Shown: one piece after another, positions 21,180 through 32,408 of the stretch
Position numbering within the stretch: position 1 is the first letter of the stretch
How the letters are laid out: the number at the start of each line of letters is the position of its first letter
Assembly (NCBI GenBank): GCA_009746045.1
Contig: RPFO01000026.1
Span: 633,670-697,669 of the forward strand
Direction: 5' to 3'
Source: Mesostigma viride
Lineage: Eukaryota > Streptophyta > Mesostigmatophyceae > Mesostigmatales > Mesostigmataceae
DNA length: 64,000 bases
Notes under the pieces: generated by a model
What the model was told of the DNA's origin: nothing
Databases searched by the model: none
What the model saw: the letters and a program-made list of their open reading frames with translations, nothing else
Translations under genes and position numbers: made by a program

Positions 21180-21895
21180 GAATAACTAACCACCAATCCC
21201 AGCGAGCGAGCGAAGCGAGCGAGCGGCCGCTGAAAGCGGCCTGGCGCGCAGCGCACGGCGAGCGCAGCGAGCTGTGCGCTGCGCGCGGCGAGCGAGCGAA
21301 GCGAGCGAGCACCCTACCGCGAGCGAGCGAAGCGAGCGAGCACCGTACGGCGAGCGAGCGAAGCGAGCGAGCACCGTACTGCGCACCAATCCGCGAGCGA
21401 AGCGAGCACCGTACTATTCCAGCGGGCAGCGGGCGGCGTACTGCGCACCAATCCGCGAGCGAAGCGAGCACCGTACTATTCCAGCGGGCAGCGGGCGGCG
21501 TACTGCGCACCAATCCGCGAGCGAAGCGAGCACCGTACTATTCCAGCGGGCAGCGGGCAGCGTACTGCGCACCAATCCGCCAGCGAAGCGAGCACCGTAC
21601 TTTCCAGTGGGCAGCGGGCAGCGTACTGCGCACCAATTCGCTCGCAGCGTACTAATCCAGCGGGCAGCGGGCAGCGTACAGCGGGCAGCGGGCAGCGGGC
21701 AGCGGGCAGCGGGCAGCGGGCAGCGGGCAGCGGGCAGCGGGCAGCGGGCAGCGGGCAGCGGGCAGCGGGCAGCGGGCAGCGGGCAGCGGGCAGCGGGCAG
21801 CGGGAAGCGGGAAGCGGGCAGCGGGCAGCGGGCAGCGGGCAGCGGGCAACGGGCAGCGGGCTGCGGGCTGCGGGCAGCGGGCAGCGGGGCGAAGT
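21180..21895. repeat. GCGAGCGAA and CAGCGGG minisatellites
   Basis: Three repeat types follow each other. The first is a short GCGAGCGAAGCGAGC family. The second is a roughly 62-bp unit holding CGTACTGCGCACCAATCC (about 21378-21650, five copies). The third is a run of about 30 GGGCAGC 7-mers. Translation gives long Ala/Arg/Pro frames that are not genes. Confidence 0.9.
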
Positions 21896-22025
21896 ACTGC
21901 CAAAAAAAGGGACCCTGTTTTGGGCTGGGCGAAGCCAGCGGGTGACACTAGTAGTAAACAGTAACCATACACAAAAGGCCATAGCATAAGGCATACGGGG
22001 CAAAAAGCTAAAAACAAAACCGCTT

Positions 22026-22131
22026 GTCACCAGCGAGATTCGAACCCGCGTTTCCTCGGCGTTGCGTACGTCGTAACAACCGACAGGTAACCGACCACAA
22101 CGAGGGGTCCTAACCACTAGACGATGGTGAC
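22026..22131 (-). tRNA. tRNA-His (GTG) with intron
   Basis: On the minus strand GTCACCA pairs with TGGTGAC as the acceptor. TCGTCTAGTGGTTAGGA is the D-arm region (A box). GCGGG-TTCGAAT-CTCGC is the T arm (B box). The anticodon stem CCTCG pairs with CGAGG only if an intron of about 36 bases after position 37 is removed, leaving a TTGTGG loop with anticodon GTG. Position 73 is A, as in eukaryotic tRNA-His. A T-run follows as a Pol III terminator. G-1 is not encoded. Confidence 0.82.
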
Positions 22132-22180
22132 ATGTGACAGCAGCAACTACGTTGCCGGCGGCGCAGCGCAAAAGCTGTGT

Positions 22181-22288
22181 GTCACCAGCGAGATTCGAAC
22201 TCGCGTTTCCTCGGTACAGCATCCGAGTACGAGCTTAGTATATATGTCCGACCACAACGAGGGGTCCTAACCACTAGACGATGGTGAC
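22181..22288 (-). tRNA. tRNA-His (GTG) with a different intron
   Basis: A second copy 49 bases away has identical arms apart from one T-stem base (GCGAG here, giving a perfect stem). The exonic part matches the first copy, but the intron has an unrelated sequence of similar length. A TTTT terminator follows. Tandem duplication followed by intron divergence is the simplest history. Confidence 0.82.
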
Positions 22289-22319
22289 AATCTCGCATGC
22301 AGGACCGCAAGACGATGGT

Positions 22320-23455
22320 TGGTGCTCTTTTGTCGAAAATGATTTATATGTACAGAAGCAAACTTTCGACCCTGTAACTGCTTACACCGCCCTGTAACAG
22401 CTGTAAGCAGCTTATAAGCAGCTTACTGATAATTTAAGATACCGGCATTCACGTGGGGTGAAGCCATTTATCTTGCAACAGCATGTCTGGACTCGGCCAC
22501 TCGGGGCATGTCCGCCTCTAGGAAAAAAACAACAACAACAGCAACAACAACAACGTCTCCAGCCTCCCTAGGTCTATGGAGAAGGTTCGTATCGAGTATC
22601 TCTTAAGTGGCTTGCTTTCCAAATTTCAGGCGATTCCAGCAACACTGTTTTTGCATGCCTGGTTGGTTCCGTGGAAATGGGCCACGTGTTTTTTCTAAGC
22701 CAGGAGCTCCCACGCCGCGGGCCGTGAACGGGCACTATTGGGGGCTTGCAGAAGTGCATGGGCAGAGGAAGGGATTTCACTTTCAAGCTGCTGCACCTGA
22801 TTGTTTCCGATGCAGTGGTCCTAAGGCTTAGTCGTCAGATGTTAGACGCCACAGATCACGGTATCTCGCCCCTTCCGTCCGTGATGCACACTAGCGATGA
22901 CTTTTATGCTGCATGATTGCGAGTTCTAGAACAGGACATCTACCATGGCAGAACCCCTTTCATGAACGATTTCTTTGCCCTTGGCGCACCCGTGGCGGAT
23001 ACCCGGAGGAGGCTGCGCGCCGCGCATCTCCGAACACTCTGGTGCACGCAGTGGAGTCGCCTTGGGGATTTCGGAAAGGGAGGAAAGGTAGTCATGCAAT
23101 TTCTGGTATTCCTTCAGTTTTCATCTACCAACCTTCTACGAAGACGCCTTATCCACCCTGCCACGCTCGTATGATGCCTCCAACGCTGATACGAGGGGCA
23201 CATCGACATCGGTCATCAGTGGCTGGCTGGCTGTGTTGTCTGTGCCGCTTCAATGGCCACCAAAGAACGCTGTAGGTTAACCTCTCTCAGGGTGTTCTCA
23301 TATACTGCGAAACTTTTTTTTTCTGGATAAAGTCAGCACTGCCTATGCTTCTTGGATATTGCTTTTCGGCAACGCATCGTTGTAGGTTGGGTCCCGTTGT
23401 TTTGGGAAGTGTCAAGACAGGGACCCGAAATAAATCCAGTTGGTATATATATGGG
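22320..23455. other. No recognised feature
   Basis: This stretch has a short (CAA)n run near 22526-22552 and several ORFs of 70-120 codons without a recognisable motif. I can support neither a gene nor a mobile element here. Confidence 0.4.
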
Positions 23456-24735
23456 GTGCTGGAAACCTGGGCCCGCTTAACGGACCCCCAGCCGAAAGGC
23501 CTTCTCTTGTGGTTCTGCACGCATCCTCGTGTGGTCCACTGACTACGTGGAGCCCTCTCCGCCCTGGTACGTGCAGCTGCAGCGGGCCATGATGAATGCA
23601 TCCAAGCTTCCCTTCAGCTGCTTACCCCGGGTCCTAGTCTCCCCAACCACGCCCTGCGGTTGGCCACTCTCCCGGGTCGCATGGGGGTACGGATGGCACT
23701 GCATGCGGACTTGAATGACCAGGGGCGGGCTTGGCTCCACTCCATCTCCCTCCAAAGCAGCGTCGGCTCTGCCTACCTTCGCACCCTTCCCATGTCTGCA
23801 CTGTTCGCCCTCCATCCACTCCACTTTGCGATTGCGGTCCGCCACCAGTTGCTCGCCCCACAGCCCACAGCCCCTTGTGGCGGCAGGCACACCTTGCGGG
23901 AGCTGCGGGCAGGGCCTTATCACCACTGGGCTGCCCTACGTGGCGTGCATGGGGGGGCAGCAGAATCAGAACTGGGACCTCTACCTCCACCCCGCCCTGC
24001 TGCGCGCCGTGTGCGCGATGGTCCGGTCGGTCTTCCCCCATGCCACCATCCAGTGTGAGAACGCGGGTGGGGCTGCGCTCTACTCTCCCCACCCTCGGCC
24101 CGACGTCACCGTCGTCGACTACGATGGTAACGGCTGCCATCTGCTCATCGATATGTCTCGGTGGCCCGGCCGCTCTCGGCACGCCACATTGTCCAGGCGG
24201 CAACGGACGCCGGCAGTGCAGCGGCCACTGTCGAGCACACAAAGCTGGCCACCTATGGCGACGTGGGCCGGGTACCACCGGGTCATCCCCTTCGTTCTTG
24301 AAGAGTTCGGCGCCATGGGCCCCAAGACCGCGGAATTCTTCGACGAGTGCCGCCAGCTCCGCGAGGATCAGCTTGACCTCGAGGGCCAGACCGCCACGTG
24401 GTCGACCCGCACGTGCATGGTCCTATCGGCGACAACACCTCTCTTTGGCTTTAACTTGCCGGATCGTCTATCGTGTGCGATTGCTGCTGTGGCATGCCTC
24501 TGGCATGAAGGAGAAAGGGGGTCTCTGCCCTTTCTTCCTGTTGTGCACAAACAGGGATTAAAAGCACTCCGGTGCTCCGTGACTCCCCAACGGGAGCACG
24601 AGTTTAATTAATTTATTCATTTGGCTTTAACCCGGGCCGTCCGGCGCGGACCTCCTGTTTCGCTGCACCCGGGCCGATTTTTGTGCTAGACATGCCCTTT
24701 ATTAGACTGGCCCCGGGACTTCTACCTGGGTCCGA
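23456..24735 (+). mobile_element. RLE-type LINE, 5'-truncated copy
   Basis: The C-terminal region of a non-LTR retrotransposon ORF is present, broken by several frame changes. It has GLLLWFCTHPRVVH near 23500, the zinc-knuckle start CGSCG near 23900, the endonuclease motif PRPDVTVVD...LLIDM near 24095-24155, and GAMGPKTAEFFDEC near 24310. The coding part continues after a 164-bp insertion (24456-24619) into a C-terminal TRAV...RADF-like segment. It is a dead copy. Confidence 0.75.
24456..24619 (+). mobile_element. Short non-autonomous retroelement (SINE-like), 12-bp duplication
   Basis: TTTGGCTTTAAC occurs directly on both sides (24444-24455 and 24620-24631). The 164-bp insert ends in a CTCCCCAACGGGAG hairpin plus AGCACGAG and a TTAATTAAT tail. 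The same 3' sequence occurs at about 62300-62395 and in part at 53620-53665. The shared tail with RLE LINEs suggests mobilisation by them. Confidence 0.7.
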
Positions 24736-24739
24736 GTTC

Positions 24740-25290
24740 TGCATGGTGTAGTGGGCTAGTGTCTTTTACGTAGTTGCATCATGTTGACTCTTGTAGCTAG
24801 CTAGCATACTGTTGTTGCATCTGGGCTTTAATTACCTGCTGTCTCGGTCGTGGTTCGTAACCTTTTTCTTGCGTTATTCGCTTGCCTTGGAAAGTTTTTA
24901 AAGTAACTTTCTCAATAATAAATATATACTACTATTTAAAACTATAATTACTTACATCAGAGTGAATGCAATTAACCATTAATTAATTAATTAATAGACA
25001 CGTGACTGCGTCACGTGAGCATAAGTTCTCCCGATTTCTGGCCTGCGCGCGCTGGTTGTCTCCTTGATAAGTCCTCAGTGGGAGGGGAACATAAAAAAAT
25101 AGCAATAAACAAAGCCAACGCTAGCAAGAGATACCACGACAAAATAACTACAACTAGCCGGCCGGCATGGGACACTCCACACCGCGGAATGAAGTAAAAC
25201 AGCCTAATAACCATGCTGTGCCGCAAAGTCAGCCCGCGTGCAGCCGGCAGATCGAGCAAGATGTCAGCCATAGCCCTGGTTTAATTAACA
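24740..25290. other. A/T-rich spacer with retroelement-tail debris
   Basis: There is no gene. It holds TTAATTAAT runs near 24980 and a short sequence (GATTTCTGGCCTGCG...GGTTGTCTCCTTGATA) at about 25033-25068 that recurs inverted at 26410-26450 and again at 59030-59070. Confidence 0.5.
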
Positions 25291-26350
25291 ACGGGAGCAC
25301 GAGTTTAATTAATTAATAGCCCGAGTTTAAGCGCTACCGAAAGGCGTTGGCGCCAGTACGACGTCCAGGTCCGCGCCTTCAAGGGGCCCGGCCGCTGGCC
25401 CTCAATCCATGGTCGAATCCAGGCGGTCCTCCCGGAGCCGGCGGTCAGGGTCCCCATCCGGCCCCAAACTCCTCCAATTAAGACAAAGGGCACCAGGCCG
25501 GTGGTGCCCAATGTACGTCGTCATATAGGCCGTGAGCTTCAGTTGGCCCGATCCGCCGTGCAGCCCGCCGCCTGGGATGCACCAACCACATGGCTAAGAG
25601 CCAGGGGGCGAGCCACAGTTCGAAACGTCAAGAGCAAGTGCCGGCCGGCCGCCTCCCGGCCGTTTACCAAATCTTGTCCAAAACCACGATGTCAGGTCGG
25701 TGGTTTGGGGAGTAGAAAGCCGCGCGCAGTCCGGATCCGATGCGGAGCCGAGCGGTCTGATGCTCAGACCGGATGTTTGCGCGTGGGGGAAAACGGACCG
25801 GACCATGGCAAGCACCACCGTCAGGACTGAGGACCGTGTGCAAGTACAAGTAGCAATTCTGATTCTCAGTGTACTTGGCCACCCATGCATGACAGGTAGT
25901 GGGTCCCAGTGGGATCCAACAAGGTCTGCCCGCAGCAACCACAGGCCGCCCTGCGGGAACGTACAAGAGGTTGCGGGGCAAATGTTCAGTTGGTGTCGCA
26001 GCGCGCCACCGGATAGCTTGACTGGGCGCCATGGGACAAATGAGGGGCCCATGGGGAGAGCACGGCTCAGGTAAGCGGAGCCCACACTCCGCAGGGAGCT
26101 AGCTAGAGGGAGAACAGCCACGCGCGACCCTGGGCGTTGAGGTCATAAAAAAGAGCCATCCAATCCGCCGTGTGCAGAATACTGGCCCGCGTATAGTTTT
26201 TCTGGTGTTTATCGATGACGCGGGCAGGGAATGCTGCGGCCGGGGGATACAGTACTTAGTAGGACGGTGGCGACCGCGCGAGGGAGTGCCCCGATCGAGG
26301 AAGGCGGCGTACGTTGGGTTTCCAGAGCGGAATGAATATACATTAAAAAA
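25291..26350 (-). mobile_element. RLE-type LINE fragment, minus strand
   Basis: Read on the minus strand this is a diverged copy of the RLE LINE C-terminal region. It includes SAYLSRALPMGPSF, an ENQNCYLYLHTVL segment and the endonuclease motif HRPDIVVLD. Frames change several times. The 3' tail with CAACGGGAGCACGAG and TTAATTAAT lies at about 25290-25320. Confidence 0.65.
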
Positions 26351-26479
26351 TATAAATACTTACATCAGAGTAAAGGCGCCCACGTTCAAATAAACAAAGC
26401 CAACAAATATATCAAGGAGACAACCAGAGCAGGCCAGAAATCGGGAGAATATATTTATACATATCTTCATTGAGATTTC

Positions 26480-27200
26480 CTTGTGAACATGCATGCCAAT
26501 CTCACCACCGTAATTTATCATTCTTAATGAATATATATATCTTCATTGAGAATGATGAATTACGGAGGTGAGATGGGCATGCAACATAAGGAAAACCCAG
26601 AAAAAAAGAAGAACCCAGGAGAAATTAAGAGGAATCTGACACGGACATCCAAGTATCACGCCAGCTGCACAAGGTACAACTAACTACATCACAAAAACTA
26701 CGACACGCATGCATGCAGCAACATCGCTACCGGCCCACCATGCAGGCCTGGGAGGGATCTAGACCGCATGGGTCGTGACAAAGTCGGCCCTGGTGCGGCG
26801 GAATAACACATCAGCCACGGTGCGAGTCGGAGTGGTGATCGAGGGCGAGTGACAGGCGCTGCCGCCAATACGAGGCCGACCACGTGCGGGCAGACCACGG
26901 GGCGGTCTGACCCTCGAGGTTGAGGCGGTCTTTGAACACGGCGCTGGCAGCACTCGTGGAAAAACTCTGCTGTCTTGGGGCCGGCCATGGCCCCGAACTC
27001 CTCAAGGACAAAGGGGATGACCCCGGGTGGGGCCCCACATTGCCGTAGGAGGCAAACTTGTCGCGCTCAGCCACAGCGGCAGCAGCGCCGGCATTCATAC
27101 AGCCGCCCGGAGGATGTGGCGACCGGAGAGCGGCCGAGCCACTGCATGAGACACCGGTATATAGCTTGATAGATCATGGGGGTGGAGGTGCCCCATGGTG
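26480..27200 (-). mobile_element. RLE-type LINE (second subfamily) fragment with inverted tail
   Basis: The minus strand encodes a degraded version of the C-terminal 120 residues seen intact at 60.6-61.2 kb (AGPKTAEFFHECCQRR, RADFVTTHAV). At 26505-26575 the 3' tail forms a near-palindrome of about 30-bp arms (CCGTAATTTATCATTCT and inverse), as though two tails met head to head. Confidence 0.65.
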
Positions 27201-27299
27201 CACCTCGAGCAAGTGTCGTTTACATTCCCACCCGGCCTTGCAGGAAGTAGCTTAGAACATAGCCATATATATTAAAATTTTTTTTAATATATATTAAAA

Positions 27300-28480
27300 A
27301 TATAATTACTTACAGCAGCTAGAGTGAAATCACTCAAACCAAAGCAAACGCCCAGCTATAAACCTATATACCGGCTCTCCATGTCAAAGCGGCTCTATAC
27401 TACCATAAGACCAATGGAAACGCCTAACGGGAGGAACCTAATAGCCCTGCTGCACCGCAAAATCAGCCCGCGTACGGCGGAGCATGATGTCAGCCATGGC
27501 CCGAGTCAGCGCCACCGACAAGCGCTGACGCCAATATGACGTCCAGGTCCGCGCCGACCAGGGGGCCCGCTGGCCCTCCAGGTCCAGCCGGTCCTCCCGG
27601 AGCCGGCAACACTCCTTGAAGAAGGCGGAGGTCAGGGGCCCCATGGCCCCAAACTCCTCCATGCAGGACAAAGGGCACCATGCACACGATGGTGCCCGAC
27701 GTCGCCGTAGGCCAGGAGCTTGGCCCGCTCCGCCCGGTCCGCCGTGTAACCTGCCGTGAGGGAGGCCCCAGCCACGTGGCTAAGAGCCAAGGGCCGCACC
27801 ACCGAAACGTCAACAAGCAGATGCCGGCCACCCCCCTCAAAGTCCAGCACCACGATGTCAGGCCGGTGGGGGGGGGAATAGAAGGCAGCGCCATCCGCAT
27901 CCTCGGACCGGATGTTCGCGTGGGGGAAAACCGACCGAATCATGGCGAGCACCACCGTCAGGAGGACAGTGTGCAAATACAAATACCAATTCTGATTCTG
28001 TTGGCCCCCCATGCAGGCAAGGTAGTGAGTCCCCGTGGGATCCAGCGGCTGCCCACAGCTACCACAAGGCCGCCCGGCCGGAACAAGAAGCTGCGGGGCA
28101 AATAGCTGGTGCCGGAGCGCCACCGAGTAGTGGCTGCATGGGAGCCAAGGCGAATGGGGGGGCCATGGGAATTAGAGCACGAAGGTACGCCGAGCCCACA
28201 CTCCGCAAGGAAAGCGAGAACAGCCACGCACGTCCCTGAGCGTTGAGGTCCGCGAAAAGAGCAATCCAATCAGCCGTGTGCAGAATACCCGCGTAGGGTT
28301 TCTGGTGTTTATCGATGACGCGAGCAGGGAATGCGGCGGGAGATTGAACGGAGGCGACCGAGGGAGTGCCGCGAGGGAGGGGGCGCTGCATGTACCGCCT
28401 GAGCGGCACGGACGGGAGAACAGGCCTGCTGGATCTCAGTATATGCCCCTTCTCTGGGATATGTGCTACATTTACTCCCA
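27300..28480 (-). mobile_element. RLE-type LINE (main subfamily) fragment, minus strand
   Basis: This is the minus-strand copy of the sequence found at 52.3-53.5 kb. It includes GTHYLACMGGQQNQNW, HRPDIVVLDFEGGG and FGAMGPLTSAFFKECC, with small indels. The 3' UTR at 27300-27440 matches that of the 53.5-kb copy. It is closely related to the latter and probably recent. Confidence 0.75.
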
Positions 28481-28629
28481 ACGGAGTTATGTTCCTAATT
28501 AATTAATTAGGAACATAAATTAATTAATTAATTCTCATCAGAGAGTGACTCTCTGTATAGGCAGGGCTGAGCTAATTCATAATGCATCATCCATGCATGC
28601 ATTAAATTAAATTAAATTAATTTATAAAT

Positions 28630-28835
28630 AATAACATGCCTCCGTTGGGAGATCATGTAGCACATATTCCTTGATGGGTGGAGTGGAGGGCGCCGCGTAA
28701 TCGAACTAACCTAACTCTAAGCTATCTAGTCTAGAAAAATCCTAACTACACTACTCATCAAAACGCCGCCTCCTCGTTGGGGGCATCATCCATAGGCTAA
28801 GCCTTACTAATCTACACTCCGACATGCCTCCTTTC
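28630..28835 (-). mobile_element. 3' tail of an L1-like LINE, minus strand
   Basis: The sequence matches the minus-strand tail at 59093-59220. It ends with CTCCCAACGGAGGCATG before a TTTAATTTAA run, read on the minus strand. Only the tail is present. It abuts the plus-strand LINE RT that follows. Confidence 0.6.
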
Positions 28836-28840
28836 ACCTC

Positions 28841-30020
28841 TCGCGCTCGAGGTCACGGAGGCGCTCCAGCGCCTGCGTTACGACGCAGCCACCGGCTCCG
28901 ACGAGATTCGTGGGCACCGCAGTTGTGAAACTTGCAGCCGAATTCGAGGACACCAGTGTTATATATGCTGCTCTTCCGGGACATCTGCAACCGCCTTCTG
29001 CTGTCGTCGCAACCGCCTCCAGCGGCCTAGCTGGCAACACAGTTTTCGCACGTACGATGCTGTACAAGAACAAGGGGTCGCCAGCCGACCCCGGCAACTA
29101 CAGAGGGGTGTGCATTCAAAGTGCCCCCCTCAAGCTTCTTATGCGGCTCATCCTGAACCGCCTGCGCACGGCCCTGGACGGTCACCTCAGCGAGACTCAG
29201 CACGGCTTCCGTTCAGGTCGCAACACAGTACAAGCGCTCTTCGCTACTCGCCGACTGGTGGAGGATCGAACTGCAGCGCCTTCTGCCTGGTGAGTCCCCT
29301 TTGCACCTTGTGCTAATGGACTTCATCAAAGCCTTCGATTCGGTTTTCTGGCCTGCGCTTTGGGACATCCTCGAGCTGTTCCGGATCCCCCGCCCCCTTA
29401 TTGCTGTCATCCGCAACCTGTATGAAGGGTCCACCACAGTCTTCGGTGCGCATTAATTCTTACGGGACCACGCCACCATGCCCTTTACAGAAGGGTGTGT
29501 GGCAGGGCTGCGTGCTGACAGTCGCCCTACCTGTTCATTATTGTGGTCGAATACGTAATGATTCAGGCGCGCAAGCGATTTGCCCGCATCGTGGGTATAG
29601 GGAACCAGGGGTGCAGGTTGCTAACCACTTCTGGCATGGCGGAGCGGAAACGGAGATTCGGCTGGCCGGCCAGCGGACATCACCTACGCCGACGACACCA
29701 CCCTCTTCGAGGACACTGGGCACGTGCAGACATGGCTTGACTGCCTAGCTATCGAGGCCCGTGCAGTGGGGCTTGAGGTCAGCAAGAAGACAGAGGCCCT
29801 GCATGGCGGTTGGGCTCACCCATGCACTCACCGGCCGCCACCCCTCTATCTCCTAGACGGCTCTCGATTCCTGTATCGGGACCGCGTCAAGCTGCTGGGC
29901 AGCCTGATTCCCAGCTGCGAGGCTGATGTGGACCATCGCATCTCCCTCGCCTGGCACGCTTTACGCCACTACCGGGCCCTGTGGCGCAAGCCCTGGGCAG
30001 GATCGAGAAACAGGACCTGT
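28841..30020 (+). pseudogene. LINE reverse transcriptase, segment 1
   Basis: RT motifs of a non-LTR retrotransposon are spread over frames: NKGSPADPGNYRGVCI and LLMRLILNRL (29090-29160), HGFRSGRNTVQALFATRRL (29205-29265), MDFIKAFDS (29319-29345), YADDTTL (about 29689-29709) and VKLLGSLIP (29887-29913). At least four frame changes make it dead. The ORF continues after two insertions, at 31746-31842 and then 49201-49440. Comparison with the related copy at 59.5-60.3 kb gives the expected order. Confidence 0.8.
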
Positions 30021-30024
30021 TTAA

Positions 30025-31741
30025 CCCTTAAACCGTCTTGACTGGGACCACGAGAACGGACTGAGTTGACCTATCTTTGCAAACACGCTAGTATCAAGCC
30101 CAATAACATTTTCTGGCCCACCCTTGTATCCAAGCATGCTTTTATATCAAGTTTTGATGGGGTCATGTTGTTGGTCACATTTCCATGCTCCAAGGGTGCT
30201 ATAAATAGCATGCCCCCCAAGGGGGTACCAAAAAAAAAGGGTATGAGACCTATACCATGCAATATAAACCATTTATACAAATCAGTTGGGCTTGGCCCTT
30301 CAAAGGTAGTTTGCTATACTCACAGGCATGGCATAGATGCACTCACATCATGAAATGGCAGAGAGCTGCCTACCACAGCTAGCAAAATGCCCAAAATAAC
30401 TCAGTCCGTTATAACGGCCCCAGTTTTTAGGGTGTGTTTCGCTAGCACTACCGTATAGTTTCTTTGTGGCAACCTGGCCAACATCATCATAAACAACCAC
30501 AAATGCATCCAAATGCACAGCCCCAGCATACAGAGCTACTGCCATTCTATGCATTGGGTATAAAGCTTGTGCAATCAACCATACGCACACGGACGGTCGC
30601 AAGGAGGAGGCATAGCAAGGTGGAGATTACTAGTGCAGCAAAGGTATAAAAAAGCACCCCTAAAGTGTTGTCAATGATGAGAAAAACAAATGGTTTAAGC
30701 TGGACATGCTGCCATGCCAGCAGGGTCATGTTTCTAGCTTGCAAGGAGCACACAACAAGAAGCTAGCAAGACATGAAGTGGTGCAGAAAGCTTGCCATGG
30801 AAACACTACTTTCGACCTGCATGAGCGAGGGATAATCACCTTGGTATTACATATATCTTATCCATGAACGACCCCGACCGTGTTCTCACCACCATGAGGC
30901 TAATATTGGCTGAACGGAAGTGAATATGGGCTAAAATCTGCCCGACATTGGCGTACACCAACCAATTGACAAGCCTGTGCAAAGAAGCAGCAAACCACAA
31001 AAAAACGATTACAAACCTTCTAGTACAAGCCTACGAACAAGTGCCAAACGTTAAACTATATATACTGGGTTCTTACAAGACGCCAGCGCTCAAATACGTA
31101 CCAGCTGGAGACCGGACGTTACCTTGCTTGCGGGAGCCAGCACCCCCACATTGTAGATGTATCCACCGCGGCTTTTTTCAACACGCCACTAACCACAAAT
31201 GCTAAAAACAATTTATATATTGCATCAGTGCGCAAACAAATGGACTTTCGCTGCGATTAATGACGTAGCCCTGGCATGCTCATCGCCTGGCCGCCCTAAC
31301 GAGCTGCCGCAAGGAAAAATTGCTCCGAAGCCTACATTCGCATTTCTATCTGTTCCGCAGCTAGGTATGCAGCATGTTTATGACATAAATAATATTTCCA
31401 CAAAATTTCAGCGCAATCTGATCATCCGTGCTCCTGCCCCAATCATCTTTTGCTTCGCCATAGCCGGAATATTGCATGCACGACAAAATTATTTTTATGC
31501 ACGTCGTCTTCGTTCGACCATGGTACCCCCCTGGACTTGCAAGCGCGTAGCACCCTGGCCAAGTGTCCGATGGACGGTCTGAGAAGTGCTGCGGATAGGC
31601 CACGTGGCCAGCTTTCAGGATCCGTCGAGTTGACCGTTAAATTCAAAGTGGCGCGGCGCCCAGTTCTGCCACAAACTCGGTCCGTTTAAATGGTCCCAGT
31701 TCGACTGGGACCATTATAACGGACCCGTGACGATTTAAGGG
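30025..31741. mobile_element. piggyBac-like non-autonomous transposon, TTAA duplication
   Basis: TTAA flanks both ends (30021-30024, 31742-31745). The TIRs are CCCTTAAACCGTC and GACGATTTAAGGG, one mismatch in 13. The CCCT start and TTAA target are hallmarks of piggyBac. Subterminal copies of ACTGGGACCA...AACGGAC.GAGTT lie at both ends, and TGGTCCCAGT/ACTGGGACCA forms a hairpin at 31691-31713. No transposase is visible in 1,717 bp. Removal with one TTAA restores the LINE frame. Confidence 0.85.
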
Positions 31742-31745
31742 TTAA

Positions 31746-31842
31746 GGTCCGCGTCCTTCCTGTTCTCACGTATGGGGCCGAGACGTGGACCCTCACCGCC
31801 GACCTGGCCCGCAAGCTGGACGGCGCGGTCACCAACATGCTG
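31746..31842 (+). pseudogene. LINE ORF, segment 2
   Basis: About 97 bases encode RVLPVLTYGAETWTL and onward to VTNML, directly homologous to VLVLTVLTYGAEAWTL in the copy at about 59.7 kb (minus). It lies between the piggyBac-like insertion and the next insertion. Confidence 0.8.
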
Positions 31843-31917
31843 TGATCCATTTTCAGAGTAGGATATGCTGCTCATCATCCTTCTCCCCACGGGCCCCGCG
31901 GCCCGTTCAGTTGCTAG

Positions 31918-32390
31918 AGTTAGTCTCCATGCTTTGCTGTAGACTAAGTCTCAAAGGCATTGTGAATACAACGTATGAATAAGCCTTGTAAACCTACGTT
32001 GGTATGTGAATATAAATACCACGTGGGCTATGCAGACAGGAATGCTAGTCGAGTCGCATACGTTTCCCTAGATAGGTACTTTGGGTACTGAGGTACGTGA
32101 CAGATGTACCAGTATACGTAGTGTCCTGTCATTGGACGGTACTAGAGTATCCTAGATAGGGACCGTACTGCAGCGTGCATTGATCTGTGATCGCACGATG
32201 CAGTGACTAGACTGCTACCTGTCATCCGATCGTGCGGCCTCGGGACAACGGTCTGCACCCAACGGTCACTGGCGGCGCAGCCAGTGAGAGGAACGTTGAT
32301 AAAGGGTAAACCTATTTTCTAATGAACCAAGCAATTCATTGCTCACAGCCTTCAGTGTTCTCAAGCAATATATCCCACCGCAATCTAACT
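31918..32390 (+). repeat. 5' LTR
   Basis: 473 bp, AGTTAG...CTAACT ends, near-identical to the 3' LTR. A TATAAATACC stretch (near 32010) may be the promoter TATA. The gag ATG follows the LTR end by 18 bases, leaving little room for a standard primer-binding site, which I could not identify. Confidence 0.88.
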
Positions 32391-32408
32391 TGAATTTTAT
32401 TTGCTACC

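Noticed and set aside
22026..22131. tRNA-Glu reading based on the D-arm TCGTCTAGTGGTTAGGA
   Set aside because: Without an intron the anticodon stem does not pair; with the intron removed the stem CCTCG/CGAGG and anticodon GTG fit tRNA-His in both copies.
21274..22222. Long ORFs across the CAGCGGG and GCGAGCGAA repeats, also overlapping the tRNA genes
   Set aside because: Composition is entirely repeat-driven, and the minus-strand ORF runs through both tRNA genes.
23634..24278. Minus-strand 214-codon ORF
   Set aside because: It is antisense to the RLE LINE coding region, which has recognisable motifs on the plus strand.
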